A stretch of DNA of 7,112 nucleotides from Acidithiobacillus sulfuriphilus (GTDB lineage Bacteria > Pseudomonadota > Gammaproteobacteria > Acidithiobacillales > Acidithiobacillaceae). Positions 1 to 6,423 of the stretch are shown here, in pieces. The translations under genes and the position numbers were made by a program. The stretch is taken from contig NZ_RIZI01000095.1 in the NCBI RefSeq assembly GCF_003721225.1, positions 1-7,112 on the forward strand. The letters are read 5' to 3'. The first letter of the stretch is position 1; each line of letters begins with the position of its first letter. The notes beneath the pieces are model-generated. The model was given only the letters and a program-made list of their open reading frames with translations, did not search any database and was not told the origin of the DNA.

Positions 1-1694
1 CCCGCCACTGCCAAATAGGCGCGGCAGCCAGCGCCGCTCAGGCTACCGAACCTAAGCACACCGCCGGCACGTACCGCATGGCTGCACCACAACGCCAGTG
101 GCTGCCCATCGAGAGTGACCGGCAGGTCGGCGCCGGTAACGGCGATGATGCTGTCTGTATTGAATTTGAGGGTAGGCCCGCTCAGGGTAATTTCCAGGGT
201 CACCGCCCCTGGGGGGTTGTCGAGCAGGCGATTGGCCGCACGATGGGCAAGTGCATCCATCGGCCCGGAGGGTGGCACGCCGACATCCCAATAACCCACC
301 CGCCCCGGCCAGTCCTGCAGGCTGGTCTGCACGCCTGGTTCAATCACATCCAGCGTGGGCGCATGGTAGGCCAGGGCGTTGAGATAGCGCGTAGTCTGCC
401 GACCCTGCGTGAAGGTCACGTCCGAGACAATCTGGCGCAGGTAGGCGAGATTGGTCTCGAAGCCGTAAATGCGCGTGGCGTCCAGCGTCGAGCGCATGCG
501 CGCCAGCGCGTCGGCGCGGTCGCTGCCATGCACGATGAGCTTGGCAAGCATGGGGTCGTAATAAGCGGTGACTTCGCTGCCAGCCTCGACCCAGGTTTCC
601 ACCCGGGCATCCGGAGGAAACACCACCTCGCTCAATATGCCAGCCGCTGGCTGGAAGTCCTTGCCGGGATCTTCGGCATAGAGACGCACCTGGATGCTGT
701 GCCCGTGCGGGGCATGCAAATAACCGGCAATGGGCGATTCGCCTGCAGCCTGGCGCACCATCCATTCGACCAAATCGACGCCGCTCACTTCCTCAGTCAC
801 GCCATGCTCGACCTGCAAGCGGGTGTTGACCTCAAGGAAGTAAAAAACACCAGTATCGGCGTCAAGCACGAATTCCACCGTTCCAGCGTTCCGGTAACGG
901 ACGCCTTGCATGAGACGTACGGCCGTGTCGCACAGCGCATGACGCACCGCGTCGGGCAGATTAGGCGCGGGGGTTTCCTCGATGACCTTCTGGTTACGCC
1001 GCTGTACCGAGCAGTCGCGCTCACCCAGATGCACCACTTGGCCATTGCCATCACCGAAAATTTGCACTTCGATGTGGCGCGCGGCCTGAACATATTTTTC
1101 CAGATAAATGCCTGCTTCCTTGAAATTGGCGCGCGCCAGGCGATCAACCCGTGCGTAGGCGTCCTGCAAAGCATCTTCACCCCAAATCAACTGCATGCCG
1201 ATTCCACCGCCACCCGCAGTACTTTTAAGCATGACCGGAAAACCGATACGCCTCGCTTCAGCCATGGCATGGCCGGCATCCTCCAGCAGCCCCGATCCCG
1301 GCAGCAACGGCACGCCGTTTCGCTGCGCGAGTTCGCGCGCCGTGTGCTTGAGCGCAAAGGTACGCATCTGTTCAGGGGAAGGACCAATGAAGGCAATGCC
1401 AGCAGCCTCCACGGCAGCGGCAAAATCCGGGTTTTCAGACAAAAAACCGTAGCCGGGATGAATGGCCTGGGCTCCCGTCGCCCGGGCGGCGGCGAGGATA
1501 GCCTCGCTCCGTAGATAACTCTGTGCCGCAGGTGCAGAGCCGATGCATACGACCTCATCGGCCTCCAGCACATGGGCGCTGGAGCGATCCGCCTCGGAAT
1601 AAACGGCCACCGTGCGGATGTCCATACGCTTAAGGGTACGGATAATGCGGCAGGCGATGGCGCCACGATTGGCAATAAGGATTTTTTCAAACAT
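1..1694 (-). CDS. Guanidine/urea carboxylase, N-terminal part (cut by window edge)
   Basis: Biotin-dependent carboxylase expected to carboxylate guanidine (or urea) with ATP and bicarbonate in the cytoplasm. I translated the frame from the ATG at 1694 to the left edge: 564 codons without a stop. It opens MFEKILIANRGAIACRI, the biotin carboxylase N-terminus. The ATP-grasp glycine loop KSTAGGGGIGM starts at K157; HIEVQIFGD is at 207-215, and RNQKVIEE carries K236. EVNTRLQVEHGVTEE starts at E288, with N290 and R292 as in E. coli AccC. From about residue 449 a KipA-like/CT_A_B domain begins (IEPGVQTSLQDWPGR, then a VPPSGPMD motif). The HGVTE variant and the KipA fusion are typical of urea/guanidine carboxylases, not of AccC. 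Full proteins are about 1200 residues, so the carboxyltransferase C-terminus and biotin carrier domain lie outside. Guanidine is preferred over urea from the riboswitch and DUF1989 neighbours, but the residues separating the two are not in the window. This ATG is the first possible start after the in-frame stop of the preceding gene; no Shine-Dalgarno sequence precedes it. Confidence 0.95.
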   Translation of the reverse strand, partial: MFEKILIANRGAIACRIIRTLKRMDIRTVAVYSEADRSSAHVLEADEVVCIGSAPAAQSYLRSEAILAAARATGAQAIHPGYGFLSENPDFAAAVEAAGIAFIGPSPEQMRTFALKHTARELAQRNGVPLLPGSGLLEDAGHAMAEARRIGFPVMLKSTAGGGGIGMQLIWGEDALQDAYARVDRLARANFKEAGIYLEKYVQAARHIEVQIFGDGNGQVVHLGERDCSVQRRNQKVIEETPAPNLPDAVRHALCDTAVRLMQGVRYRNAGTVEFVLDADTGVFYFLEVNTRLQVEHGVTEEVSGVDLVEWMVRQAAGESPIAGYLHAPHGHSIQVRLYAEDPGKDFQPAAGILSEVVFPPDARVETWVEAGSEVTAYYDPMLAKLIVHGSDRADALARMRSTLDATRIYGFETNLAYLRQIVSDVTFTQGRQTTRYLNALAYHAPTLDVIEPGVQTSLQDWPGRVGYWDVGVPPSGPMDALAHRAANRLLDNPPGAVTLEITLSGPTLKFNTDSIIAVTGADLPVTLDGQPLALWCSHAVRAGGVLRFGSLSGAGCRAYLAVA

Positions 1695-1763
1695 AAAAAT
1701 GAGTACGGCAGGGTGTCCTGCGGCGAGTTGAGCCGAGCGGGTCGTCCCACTGGCCGTTGAAGA

Positions 1764-2402
1764 TCAGTTCCATATGAGCAATCGCACCGGGGTCGGGTTA
1801 TATGCATTGCAGGGATTATTGAGTTGTGGACAATTCGAAATCAGCGCATAGACATCCATTTCTGCCCGCATTTCCACATACTTACCAGATCCAGAGATAC
1901 CATCAGCAAAGGTAAGCGCTCCATCCTCCGTGACCGGTACGTTCATGAAGAAATTGATATTGCTGGTCAGATCTCGCTTATCCATATGGCAGCCACAATG
2001 GCCAAGTGCATGCAAAAAGCTATCCCGACAATTGTGCATATATTTCTTCTCAAGGCCGTATCGCACACTGTTGCTCTCCGCAGAACATGCGCCGCCTATG
2101 GTGTCATGCCGACCACATGTATCGGCGATGATCGTCAACAACGTATTCCCATCGCTAGATAGCAATTGTGAGCCAGAGGTAAGATAAAGATTGTTCTGCG
2201 CCCGAATAGTATCCACCGCGCTGTACCGTTCGCTGGGATCATGTGCGTTATAAAAAAGTGTGTCCACTGCTTGATTACCTTCCAAGTCCAGAATACGCAA
2301 TACTTGGCCCTTTTTTACCTCATGCAGCCAGGATTCGCCAGCAGGTAATACCTTATCATAAACGGCATCTATGGGCATGAAATCGCTTTCTATAATGGCC
2401 AT
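1764..2402 (-). CDS. cgdB: DUF1989 protein, carboxyguanidine deiminase subunit (UAAP2-type)
   Basis: A 212-residue protein of the urea carboxylase-associated (DUF1989) family. Paralogues of this pair form the heteromeric carboxyguanidine deiminase CgdAB, which turns carboxyguanidine into allophanate plus ammonia. Visible family features are [17 protein letters not shown] (36-52), [11 protein letters not shown] with C96, H99 and C106 as likely metal/active-site residues, [10 protein letters not shown] (148-157), and the C-terminal [19 protein letters not shown] with C191 and C198. Length is close to the usual roughly 200. The ATG at 2402 is preceded by an AGGAGAGGAAATC purine stretch. It lies 14 nt after the stop of the paralogous gene at 2417-3154, so the two are clearly co-translated. 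The assignment of A and B symbols to the long and short paralogue follows my recollection of the literature and is less certain than the family call. Confidence 0.92.
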   Translation of the reverse strand: MAIIESDFMPIDAVYDKVLPAGESWLHEVKKGQVLRILDLEGNQAVDTLFYNAHDPSERYSAVDTIRAQNNLYLTSGSQLLSSDGNTLLTIIADTCGRHDTIGGACSAESNSVRYGLEKKYMHNCRDSFLHALGHCGCHMDKRDLTSNINFFMNVPVTEDGALTFADGISGSGKYVEMRAEMDVYALISNCPQLNNPCNAYNPTPVRLLIWN

Positions 2403-2416
2403 GATTTCCTCTCCTC

Positions 2417-3154
2417 TCAGCCGAACAGGATCTCGGTGTTATAAAAACCCCGTTTATTTTCCGGGCAAGACATCCGGCAGAAATCGTATCGGCCTGCAGA
2501 TGACGTGCGCCGAGCCGTTATTCTTATTGGTTTTGGTGCATAGTTCGGGTTAGGATCCAACGGATGTTGGCACGTTGCCAATATGACTAGCGTATTCATT
2601 TCAAACCTCAGGTCAACGAAGTCACCAGCCTTGGAGTTATTCTGCTTAAAATGCAGATCTCCACCATTGTCAACGAACACTTTGCTAAAGAAATTGACGT
2701 TCGGAACAATGTCAATTTTACCCATACCCCACTTGCAAAGCTCGACAATAACACTATCACGAGCATTACGATGCATGTTATTATGGGCATTATGATATGT
2801 TTTATCACCATATTTCTGATGCACCTGCCGGGCATCAGTCATGCCACATATGGTATCGTGCCAGCCACAGGAATCTTCAGTAATGGAGCACAATATTCGC
2901 CCCATATCGGAGTAGCAGACCAGCCCTTTTGTTAAATAAGCCGTATGCTGGGCTTTTAATGTGTCAGCCATGTTATAACGCTCGAGTTTATCATCATGGT
3001 TATAAAATAAAGCGACAACATTGGCCGCCCCTTCCAGGTCGATGACGCGAAGAATGGTATTTCTCCTCATCACGAAGGATGTGTGTGCGCCCCCGGGGAT
3101 TTCATCTGTCCACGTGTTCTGATCTTCAAATTCTGCTATGTTAGATTCAATCAT
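2417..3154 (-). CDS. cgdA: DUF1989 protein, carboxyguanidine deiminase subunit (UAAP1-type)
   Basis: A 245-residue DUF1989 protein, the longer partner of the pair. Aligned by eye with the 212-residue neighbour it shares [17 protein letters not shown] (36-52), the [12 protein letters not shown] segment (58-69), CGWHDTICG with C96 and H99, PNVNFFSKV (151-159) and [15 protein letters not shown] (195-209). Where the short paralogue has NNPCN, this one has DPNPNYAP, the usual difference between the two subfamilies. A C-terminal tail ([15 protein letters not shown], 227-241) is extra and typical of the long form. Role: subunit of the cytoplasmic enzyme acting between the carboxylase and allophanate hydrolase. 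The start ATG at 3154 is preceded by a near-perfect AAGGAGG five bases upstream. It follows the ATPase gene after an unusually long 143-bp gap. Confidence 0.92.
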   Translation of the reverse strand: MIESNIAEFEDQNTWTDEIPGGAHTSFVMRRNTILRVIDLEGAANVVALFYNHDDKLERYNMADTLKAQHTAYLTKGLVCYSDMGRILCSITEDSCGWHDTICGMTDARQVHQKYGDKTYHNAHNNMHRNARDSVIVELCKWGMGKIDIVPNVNFFSKVFVDNGGDLHFKQNNSKAGDFVDLRFEMNTLVILATCQHPLDPNPNYAPKPIRITARRTSSAGRYDFCRMSCPENKRGFYNTEILFG

Positions 3155-3297
3155 ACTGCCTCCTTTTTAGTTGCAAACAGAGGTATCAAAAAACACGTTG
3201 TCAAGGTCCGATGATGTTATGACGATGGTAAATGGCACATCAACAAGTTGGTTGCGTTTTTTCAGGCCATTCCATCGCAAGATAACAATCTCAAATT
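3155..3297 (-). other. 143-bp spacer between transporter and enzyme genes
   Basis: The only long gap inside the operon. Apart from the AAGGAGG ribosome site at its end, I see short weak hairpins only (for example AGAT-TGTT-ATCT just after the ATPase stop). There is a TTGACA hexamer on the minus strand at 3199-3204 with no good -10 box at 16-18 bp spacing. No factor-independent terminator is visible. An internal promoter or a processing site is possible but unsupported. Confidence 0.5.
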
Positions 3298-4131
3298 TTA
3301 TCTAAATTCTGTCATCTTCCTTAAGGCATCCTGATTTGTACGAACGCCGGTTGTCGCTCTTATCCTGTTAAGAATATCATTCCTTATGGACACAAATTCA
3401 GGAGTAAACTTTATTTCATGTGAACGGTCATGACCAAATGGTATGTCATAAATACTGTCAATATGGCCGGGATTTGATCCAAGAACAACTACTTTATCCC
3501 CAAGGTATACTGCTTCCTCAACATCATGGGTCACAAATATGACCGTAGTCATTTCTGCATTAAACAGATGCAGAACAAGGTCATGCATGGTTTCCCGCGT
3601 CTGCGCATCAAGGGCACCAAAGGGCTCGTCCATTAGTAGAACCGCCGGACTGGAAACCAGCGCCCGCGCAATATTGGCGCGCTGCTGCATGCCGCCGCTT
3701 AGCTGATTCGGATAGGCATCACGCACATGATCCATACCCATGATATTCATTAGCGCATTGCTACGATAAACCGCTTGCGCTACTTGGGAATCATCGACAT
3801 TCATATTGACCCGCAGTTGCCTGGAAAATGTCACATTCTGCCAGACCGTAAGCCACGGAAACAATGTCGACTGCTGAAATACAACGCCACGATTTACGCC
3901 CGGCCCAGTGACTGGGATACCATCCACCTCAATGGTGCCATCGCTGGGCAGTTCCAATCCTGCTATCAATCTCAGCAGAGTAGACTTTCCGCAACCAGAT
4001 GCGCCGACTAACATCACCCTTTCACCTTGCGCGACTTCCAGATCTATATCGTGCAACACGCGTCGGTGACTTCCATCTCGCTGGGGGTATGACTTACCCA
4101 CTGATTTAATTATGACCCCTTCTTTATTCAT
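3298..4131 (-). CDS. ABC transporter ATP-binding protein, NitT/TauT/SsuB type (putative guanidine importer)
   Basis: Cytoplasmic ATPase that energises import through the adjacent permease. With the start at 4131 it is 277 residues. It shows Walker A GASGCGKST (43-51), Q-loop Q86 in VFQQSTLFPWLTV, signature LSGGMQQR (144-151), Walker B VLLMDEP (164-170) followed by the D-loop GALD, and switch histidine in FVTHDVEEA (H202). The order, spacing and VxRGVVFQQSTLFPW style are those of SsuB/TauB/NrtD ATPases. Two starts are possible. The ATG at 4146 overlaps the permease by 13 nt but has no ribosome site. The ATG at 4131 lies just past the permease stop and has GGAG nine bases upstream, so I prefer it. 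Substrate is inferred from the operon only: TauT/NitT-type transporters of this kind are common beside guanidine-I riboswitches, but family similarity alone would also allow nitrate, taurine or sulfonates. Confidence 0.93.
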   Translation of the reverse strand: MNKEGVIIKSVGKSYPQRDGSHRRVLHDIDLEVAQGERVMLVGASGCGKSTLLRLIAGLELPSDGTIEVDGIPVTGPGVNRGVVFQQSTLFPWLTVWQNVTFSRQLRVNMNVDDSQVAQAVYRSNALMNIMGMDHVRDAYPNQLSGGMQQRANIARALVSSPAVLLMDEPFGALDAQTRETMHDLVLHLFNAEMTTVIFVTHDVEEAVYLGDKVVVLGSNPGHIDSIYDIPFGHDRSHEIKFTPEFVSIRNDILNRIRATTGVRTNQDALRKMTEFR

Positions 4132-4133
4132 AA

Positions 4134-4991
4134 CTATCTGCTCCATGGAAACAGGACGCGATGGGCGACGCGAAATGATAAATCAAAAATCAGGCCGAGA
4201 ACGCCTATGATAAATATTCCAACGAATATTTTCGGTGTATCCATGAAACGCTGCGCCTGAAGGATGGCAAATCCAAGCCCCCTATCTGCCGCAACCATCT
4301 CCGCAATGACCAGGTACGTCCATGCCCATCCCATGTTGACTCTCAATATATTAAAAATGTCTGGAAGGGCGCCACGCCATATAACATGGTTTATAACCTC
4401 CCCTTTTTTTGCACCCAGGGTATATGCGGCTTCAATGTATCGTTCTGGTATATTTCTAACTGCGTCAGCAACCATCACCACAATTTGGAACACTACACCG
4501 ATAAATATGATAGAGATCTTGGACGATTCACCGATGCCTATCCATAACATCACAAGGGGAATGAACGCAGAGGCAGGCATGTAGCGTACAAAATCATTGA
4601 TAGGCTGGAATATCGCTTCTACAGATTTAAATGTGCCTATGTATATTCCCAGTGGAACGCCGATTAAGGCAGCCATAAAAAAACCACTAACTACACGATA
4701 AGTGCTAATATAGATATCAGTGACTAAATTGCTGCCGTACCAGTCGATGAAGGACTTCCAGACATCGTATGGCGAAGGCAAAAATAAACTACTTACCATA
4801 TTGGCAGAGCTTAGCCACTGCCAAGCTAACAGTGGTATCATAAAGCCGAGCAGAGACAATATCAAATAAGCCTTCCTGGGAATGGCTGATCGTATTTTTA
4901 GGTACTGTACTCTGCGCGCCATTTTCTGTGCCAGGTGCGGGGGCGAGGTCCTATCGCGCCCCCGCGCTACGGTTTTTATTGTGCTACTCAC
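4134..4991 (-). CDS. ABC transporter permease, NitT/TauT/SsuC type (putative guanidine importer)
   Basis: Inner-membrane permease of 285 residues (BPD_transp_1 fold). Hydrophobic segments are visible at about 41-60, 100-120, 137-155, 158-180, 217-238 and 255-275, giving six helices with an N-terminal basic extension of about 38 residues. The EAA loop that docks on the ATPase is clear: EAAYTLGAKKGEVINHV starting at E187, with the conserved glycine at 193 and LP at 209-210. The start is GTG at 4991, overlapping the TGA of the substrate-binding protein gene by four bases (GTGA), a sign of translational coupling. A GAGG lies eight bases upstream of it. The stop at 4134 overlaps the alternative start of the ATPase gene. 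The substrate, guanidinium, is inferred from context. Confidence 0.93.
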   Translation of the reverse strand: MSSTIKTVARGRDRTSPPHLAQKMARRVQYLKIRSAIPRKAYLILSLLGFMIPLLAWQWLSSANMVSSLFLPSPYDVWKSFIDWYGSNLVTDIYISTYRVVSGFFMAALIGVPLGIYIGTFKSVEAIFQPINDFVRYMPASAFIPLVMLWIGIGESSKISIIFIGVVFQIVVMVADAVRNIPERYIEAAYTLGAKKGEVINHVIWRGALPDIFNILRVNMGWAWTYLVIAEMVAADRGLGFAILQAQRFMDTPKIFVGIFIIGVLGLIFDLSFRVAHRVLFPWSR

Positions 4992-5968
4992 TTAGCCGCC
5001 TCGGCAGCAAAAGTCGAATCTATAAAAGAACCGGGTAACGGTTCAGACTTTATCGCTCCGACGCGCTTGAGAAATACCGAGGTGTCTTTGGTGCTGTTGT
5101 AGAGGGACACAGGAGATACGCCGGGTTTCATCGCCTCAAGATTCAGTTTTGCATCAAAAAGGCGAGTCCCTGCTAAGGAAGTAGCATACTCTGCCGGCTT
5201 CAGGTCAACATGCGGGGCCATAATTTCTGCGGCCTGCTTGGGATGTTCTTTTATAAATGCTACCGTCGCATACCAGGCTTTCGCGAGGTTGGCGAACTGC
5301 TGTGGTTGTGCGGCAATGACACTATCTCTCGCTGCTACAATATCGGGAATAACACCTGGCGCCTGGGCGCTCGTGAAAATTGGATATCCTGCCTTTCTTG
5401 CTTCAATTCTTTGAATCCACGGGTTCCATACTCCGGCAGCCGGTACACGCCCGGTAATCAGCGCAGCCGCTGCATTTCCCGTTGACATGTTGATAAAGTG
5501 TACAGAAGCGGGCGATATGCCATTTTTTGCTAAAGCGGTTTCGTCCAGATATTGTTCAATCGAATCCATTCGAACGGCGATCGTCTTGCCCTTTAACTGG
5601 TCAAATTTGGTTATCGAATTATTGACCATTAAAGCATCGTTACCCGCAGAATTGTCGGTCACCAAAACGACTTTGATAGGAACGCCTTTTTCAATTGGAG
5701 CCAATGTGTCGATCAGCGCTTGACAGTTGGCATCTAGTTTCCCGGCGGACAAGGCCTCGACGGAAGTTGTATAGCTTGAAAACCATACCAGTTTTACGTC
5801 TGCGTGATACTTCTTCAAATATCCATTATGCTCAGCAACATACCATGCCACCCATCCCGGCCAATCGCTGACGCCGAGCGTTATGGTTGCCGAACTATCG
5901 GTCATCATGAGGGTTTGTCCAGCACCTACGATTGCAAGGCCAAGAACAGCTTTTTTCCAAGACTTCAT
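4988..5968 (-). CDS. Periplasmic substrate-binding protein, NitT/TauT/SsuA-like (putative guanidine receptor)
   Basis: A 326-residue secreted receptor for the ABC importer and the first gene of the operon. The N-terminus MKSWKKAVLGLAIVGAG is a classic signal peptide, with likely cleavage after SSA near residue 27. The mature part opens TITLGVSDWPGWVAWYVAEH, the usual start of NMT1/THI5-like binding proteins. AGKLDANCQALIDTL (75-89), TDNSAGNDALMV (104-115) and AAGVWNPW (177-184) are the family's ligand-pocket loops. D35, D105, D111 and aromatic W36, W39 and W181 could hold a guanidinium cation, but this is inference. The open frame reaches an ATG at 6016, which would lie inside the terminator hairpin. 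The ATG at 5968 is chosen because GGAGGT stands five bases upstream and it begins the signal peptide exactly. Confidence 0.93.
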   Translation of the reverse strand: MKSWKKAVLGLAIVGAGQTLMMTDSSATITLGVSDWPGWVAWYVAEHNGYLKKYHADVKLVWFSSYTTSVEALSAGKLDANCQALIDTLAPIEKGVPIKVVLVTDNSAGNDALMVNNSITKFDQLKGKTIAVRMDSIEQYLDETALAKNGISPASVHFINMSTGNAAAALITGRVPAAGVWNPWIQRIEARKAGYPIFTSAQAPGVIPDIVAARDSVIAAQPQQFANLAKAWYATVAFIKEHPKQAAEIMAPHVDLKPAEYATSLAGTRLFDAKLNLEAMKPGVSPVSLYNSTKDTSVFLKRVGAIKSEPLPGSFIDSTFAAEAAK

Positions 5969-5973
5969 AGTGT

Positions 5974-5979
5974 ACCTCC
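5974..5979 (-). promoter_or_regulatory. Ribosome binding site deciding the start at 5968
   Basis: GGAGGT lies five bases before the ATG of the substrate-binding protein gene. It settles the choice between this ATG and the upstream in-frame ATG at 6016, which has no such site and falls within the terminator stem. Confidence 0.85.
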
Positions 5980-5986
5980 AAATATT

Positions 5987-6034
5987 AAAAACAATCGAGA
6001 AAGCCCGAGGGATCATTATCGATCTCCCGGGCTT
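5987..6034 (-). terminator. Riboswitch expression platform: intrinsic-terminator-like hairpin
   Basis: The 14-bp arms AAGCCCGGGAGATC (6021-6034) and GATCCCTCGGGCTT (6001-6014) enclose a six-base loop GATAAT. Pairing is complete except for one A-C mismatch and one G-U wobble. The 5' arm contains GCCCGGGAGA, the conserved 3' end of the guanidine-I aptamer, so ligand-bound aptamer and hairpin compete for the same bases. This is the known on-switch arrangement of the class: guanidine binding prevents termination. The T-run (5987-5991) starts nine bases after the stem base instead of directly, so termination may be less efficient than for a canonical site. Confidence 0.8.
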
Positions 6035-6117
6035 TTATCCCTCCGTGAACCCCCTTATCCGGGGGCCGAACCCTCTTGGACCAGGCACCTACCATCCGGT
6101 AGGCCGGAACCCTAGAA
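6023..6117 (-). ncRNA. Guanidine-I riboswitch (ykkC class)
   Basis: Reading the minus strand, the hallmark blocks of the class appear in order: CTAGGGTTCCGG (6104-6115), a hairpin CCTACC-GGAT-GGTAGG, then GGTGCCTGGTCCAAGAGGG (6071-6089), a second hairpin CCCCC-GGATAA-GGGGG, TTCACGG, and GGGATAAAAGCCCGGGAGA (6023-6041). These match the guanidine-I consensus very closely from memory. The element senses free guanidinium and, in this class, turns expression on. It lies between the sigma-54 start site and the transporter genes, and its 3' end is shared with the terminator arm. Boundaries are accurate to a few bases. Confidence 0.97.
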
Positions 6118-6121
6118 TCCG

Positions 6122-6148
6122 TTACCAAAGCAGTTTTATGATCCGCAT
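6122..6148 (-). CDS. Possible 8-residue leader peptide (weak)
   Basis: Between the predicted transcript start and the riboswitch lies ATG followed by seven sense codons and TAA, encoding MRIIKLLW. An AAGGAGA (6163-6169) is upstream but 14 bases from the ATG, longer than optimal. A TTG at 6154-6156, seven bases after AAGGAG, would give a different five-residue peptide. The strong ribosome-site-like sequence in an RNA leader is curious, but chance is an adequate explanation. Confidence 0.2.
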   Translation of the reverse strand: MRIIKLLW

Positions 6149-6187
6149 CTTCGCAATAAAAATCTCCTTCTGTACGCAGTAATATCT

Positions 6188-6204
6188 AGCAATATACGTG
6201 CCAG
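6188..6204 (-). promoter_or_regulatory. Sigma-54 (RpoN) -24/-12 promoter of the operon
   Basis: The minus strand reads CTGGCACGTATATTGCT, an exact match to the consensus YTGGCACG-N4-TTGCW. The invariant GG (-25/-24) and GC (-13/-12) are separated by the required ten bases. The predicted transcript start is near 6177, about 60 nt before the riboswitch, so the riboswitch lies in the leader of this transcript. Sigma-54 promoters need an enhancer-binding ATPase; a matching NtrC site lies upstream at 6261-6287. Confidence 0.92.
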
Positions 6205-6260
6205 CAATTATTTTGCATTATGGGGGATGTGTGAGGGGAATCTTGTACAGTATTCTCCAG

Positions 6261-6287
6261 ATTGATGCACCGAGCTGGTGCATCAAT
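6261..6287. promoter_or_regulatory. NtrC (NRI) enhancer site in an 11-bp inverted repeat
   Basis: ATTGATGCACC and GGTGCATCAAT form a perfect 11-bp inverted repeat around GAGCT. Its core (6266-6282) on the minus strand is TGCACCAGCTCGGTGCA, one base away from the NtrC consensus TGCACCA-N3-TGGTGCA. The centre (6274) is about 97 bp upstream of the predicted sigma-54 start, the usual enhancer distance. Neither strand shows a T-run after the repeat, so it is not an intrinsic terminator. I find no convincing second NtrC site nearby, whereas strong enhancers often have two. Confidence 0.85.
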
Positions 6288-6423
6288 GGGTGTCGGCCGC
6301 CCTAGTTTTGTGCAAATCAACATTCATTCGTTGTATGTTGGGCATCGACTAGTGGGTTTTCTGGCCGGAGGTATTTCTACCGGCGGCTTTGTATGGGCCC
6401 GGTGGCTATCTCGGCACCTGTTA
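6288..6423. other. Intergenic stretch between hflD-like gene and NtrC site
   Basis: No gene is supported here. An imperfect hairpin (GCCGGAGGTA-TTTC-TACCGGCGGC, 6364-6387, with two central mismatched pairs) follows the hflD-like stop by about 37 bases. It lacks a T-run on the minus strand and has only TTT on the plus strand, so it is at best a weak terminator. Nothing else stands out. Confidence 0.4.

Noticed and set aside
78..1514. Long plus-strand open frame of 478 codons
   Set aside because: It lies antisense to the carboxylase, whose minus-strand frame shows continuous family motifs; the plus-strand product has low-complexity, unrecognisable sequence typical of a GC-rich shadow frame.
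1187..1807. Minus-strand open frame of 206 codons spanning the deiminase/carboxylase junction
   Set aside because: Shifted reading frame over the end of the short deiminase gene and the first part of the carboxylase; both true frames carry clear motifs.
3177..3204. Internal sigma-70 promoter (TTGACA on the minus strand, 3199-3204)
   Set aside because: No acceptable -10 hexamer at 16-18 bp spacing; one good hexamer alone is expected by chance.
5969..6016. Upstream ATG at 6016 as start of the substrate-binding protein
   Set aside because: It would lie within the riboswitch terminator hairpin, has no ribosome site, and would put 16 residues before an ordinary signal peptide that starts at 5968 behind GGAGGT.
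6261..6287. Perfect inverted repeat as a terminator of the hflD-like gene
   Set aside because: No T-run on either strand, and the core matches the NtrC consensus at proper distance from a sigma-54 promoter.
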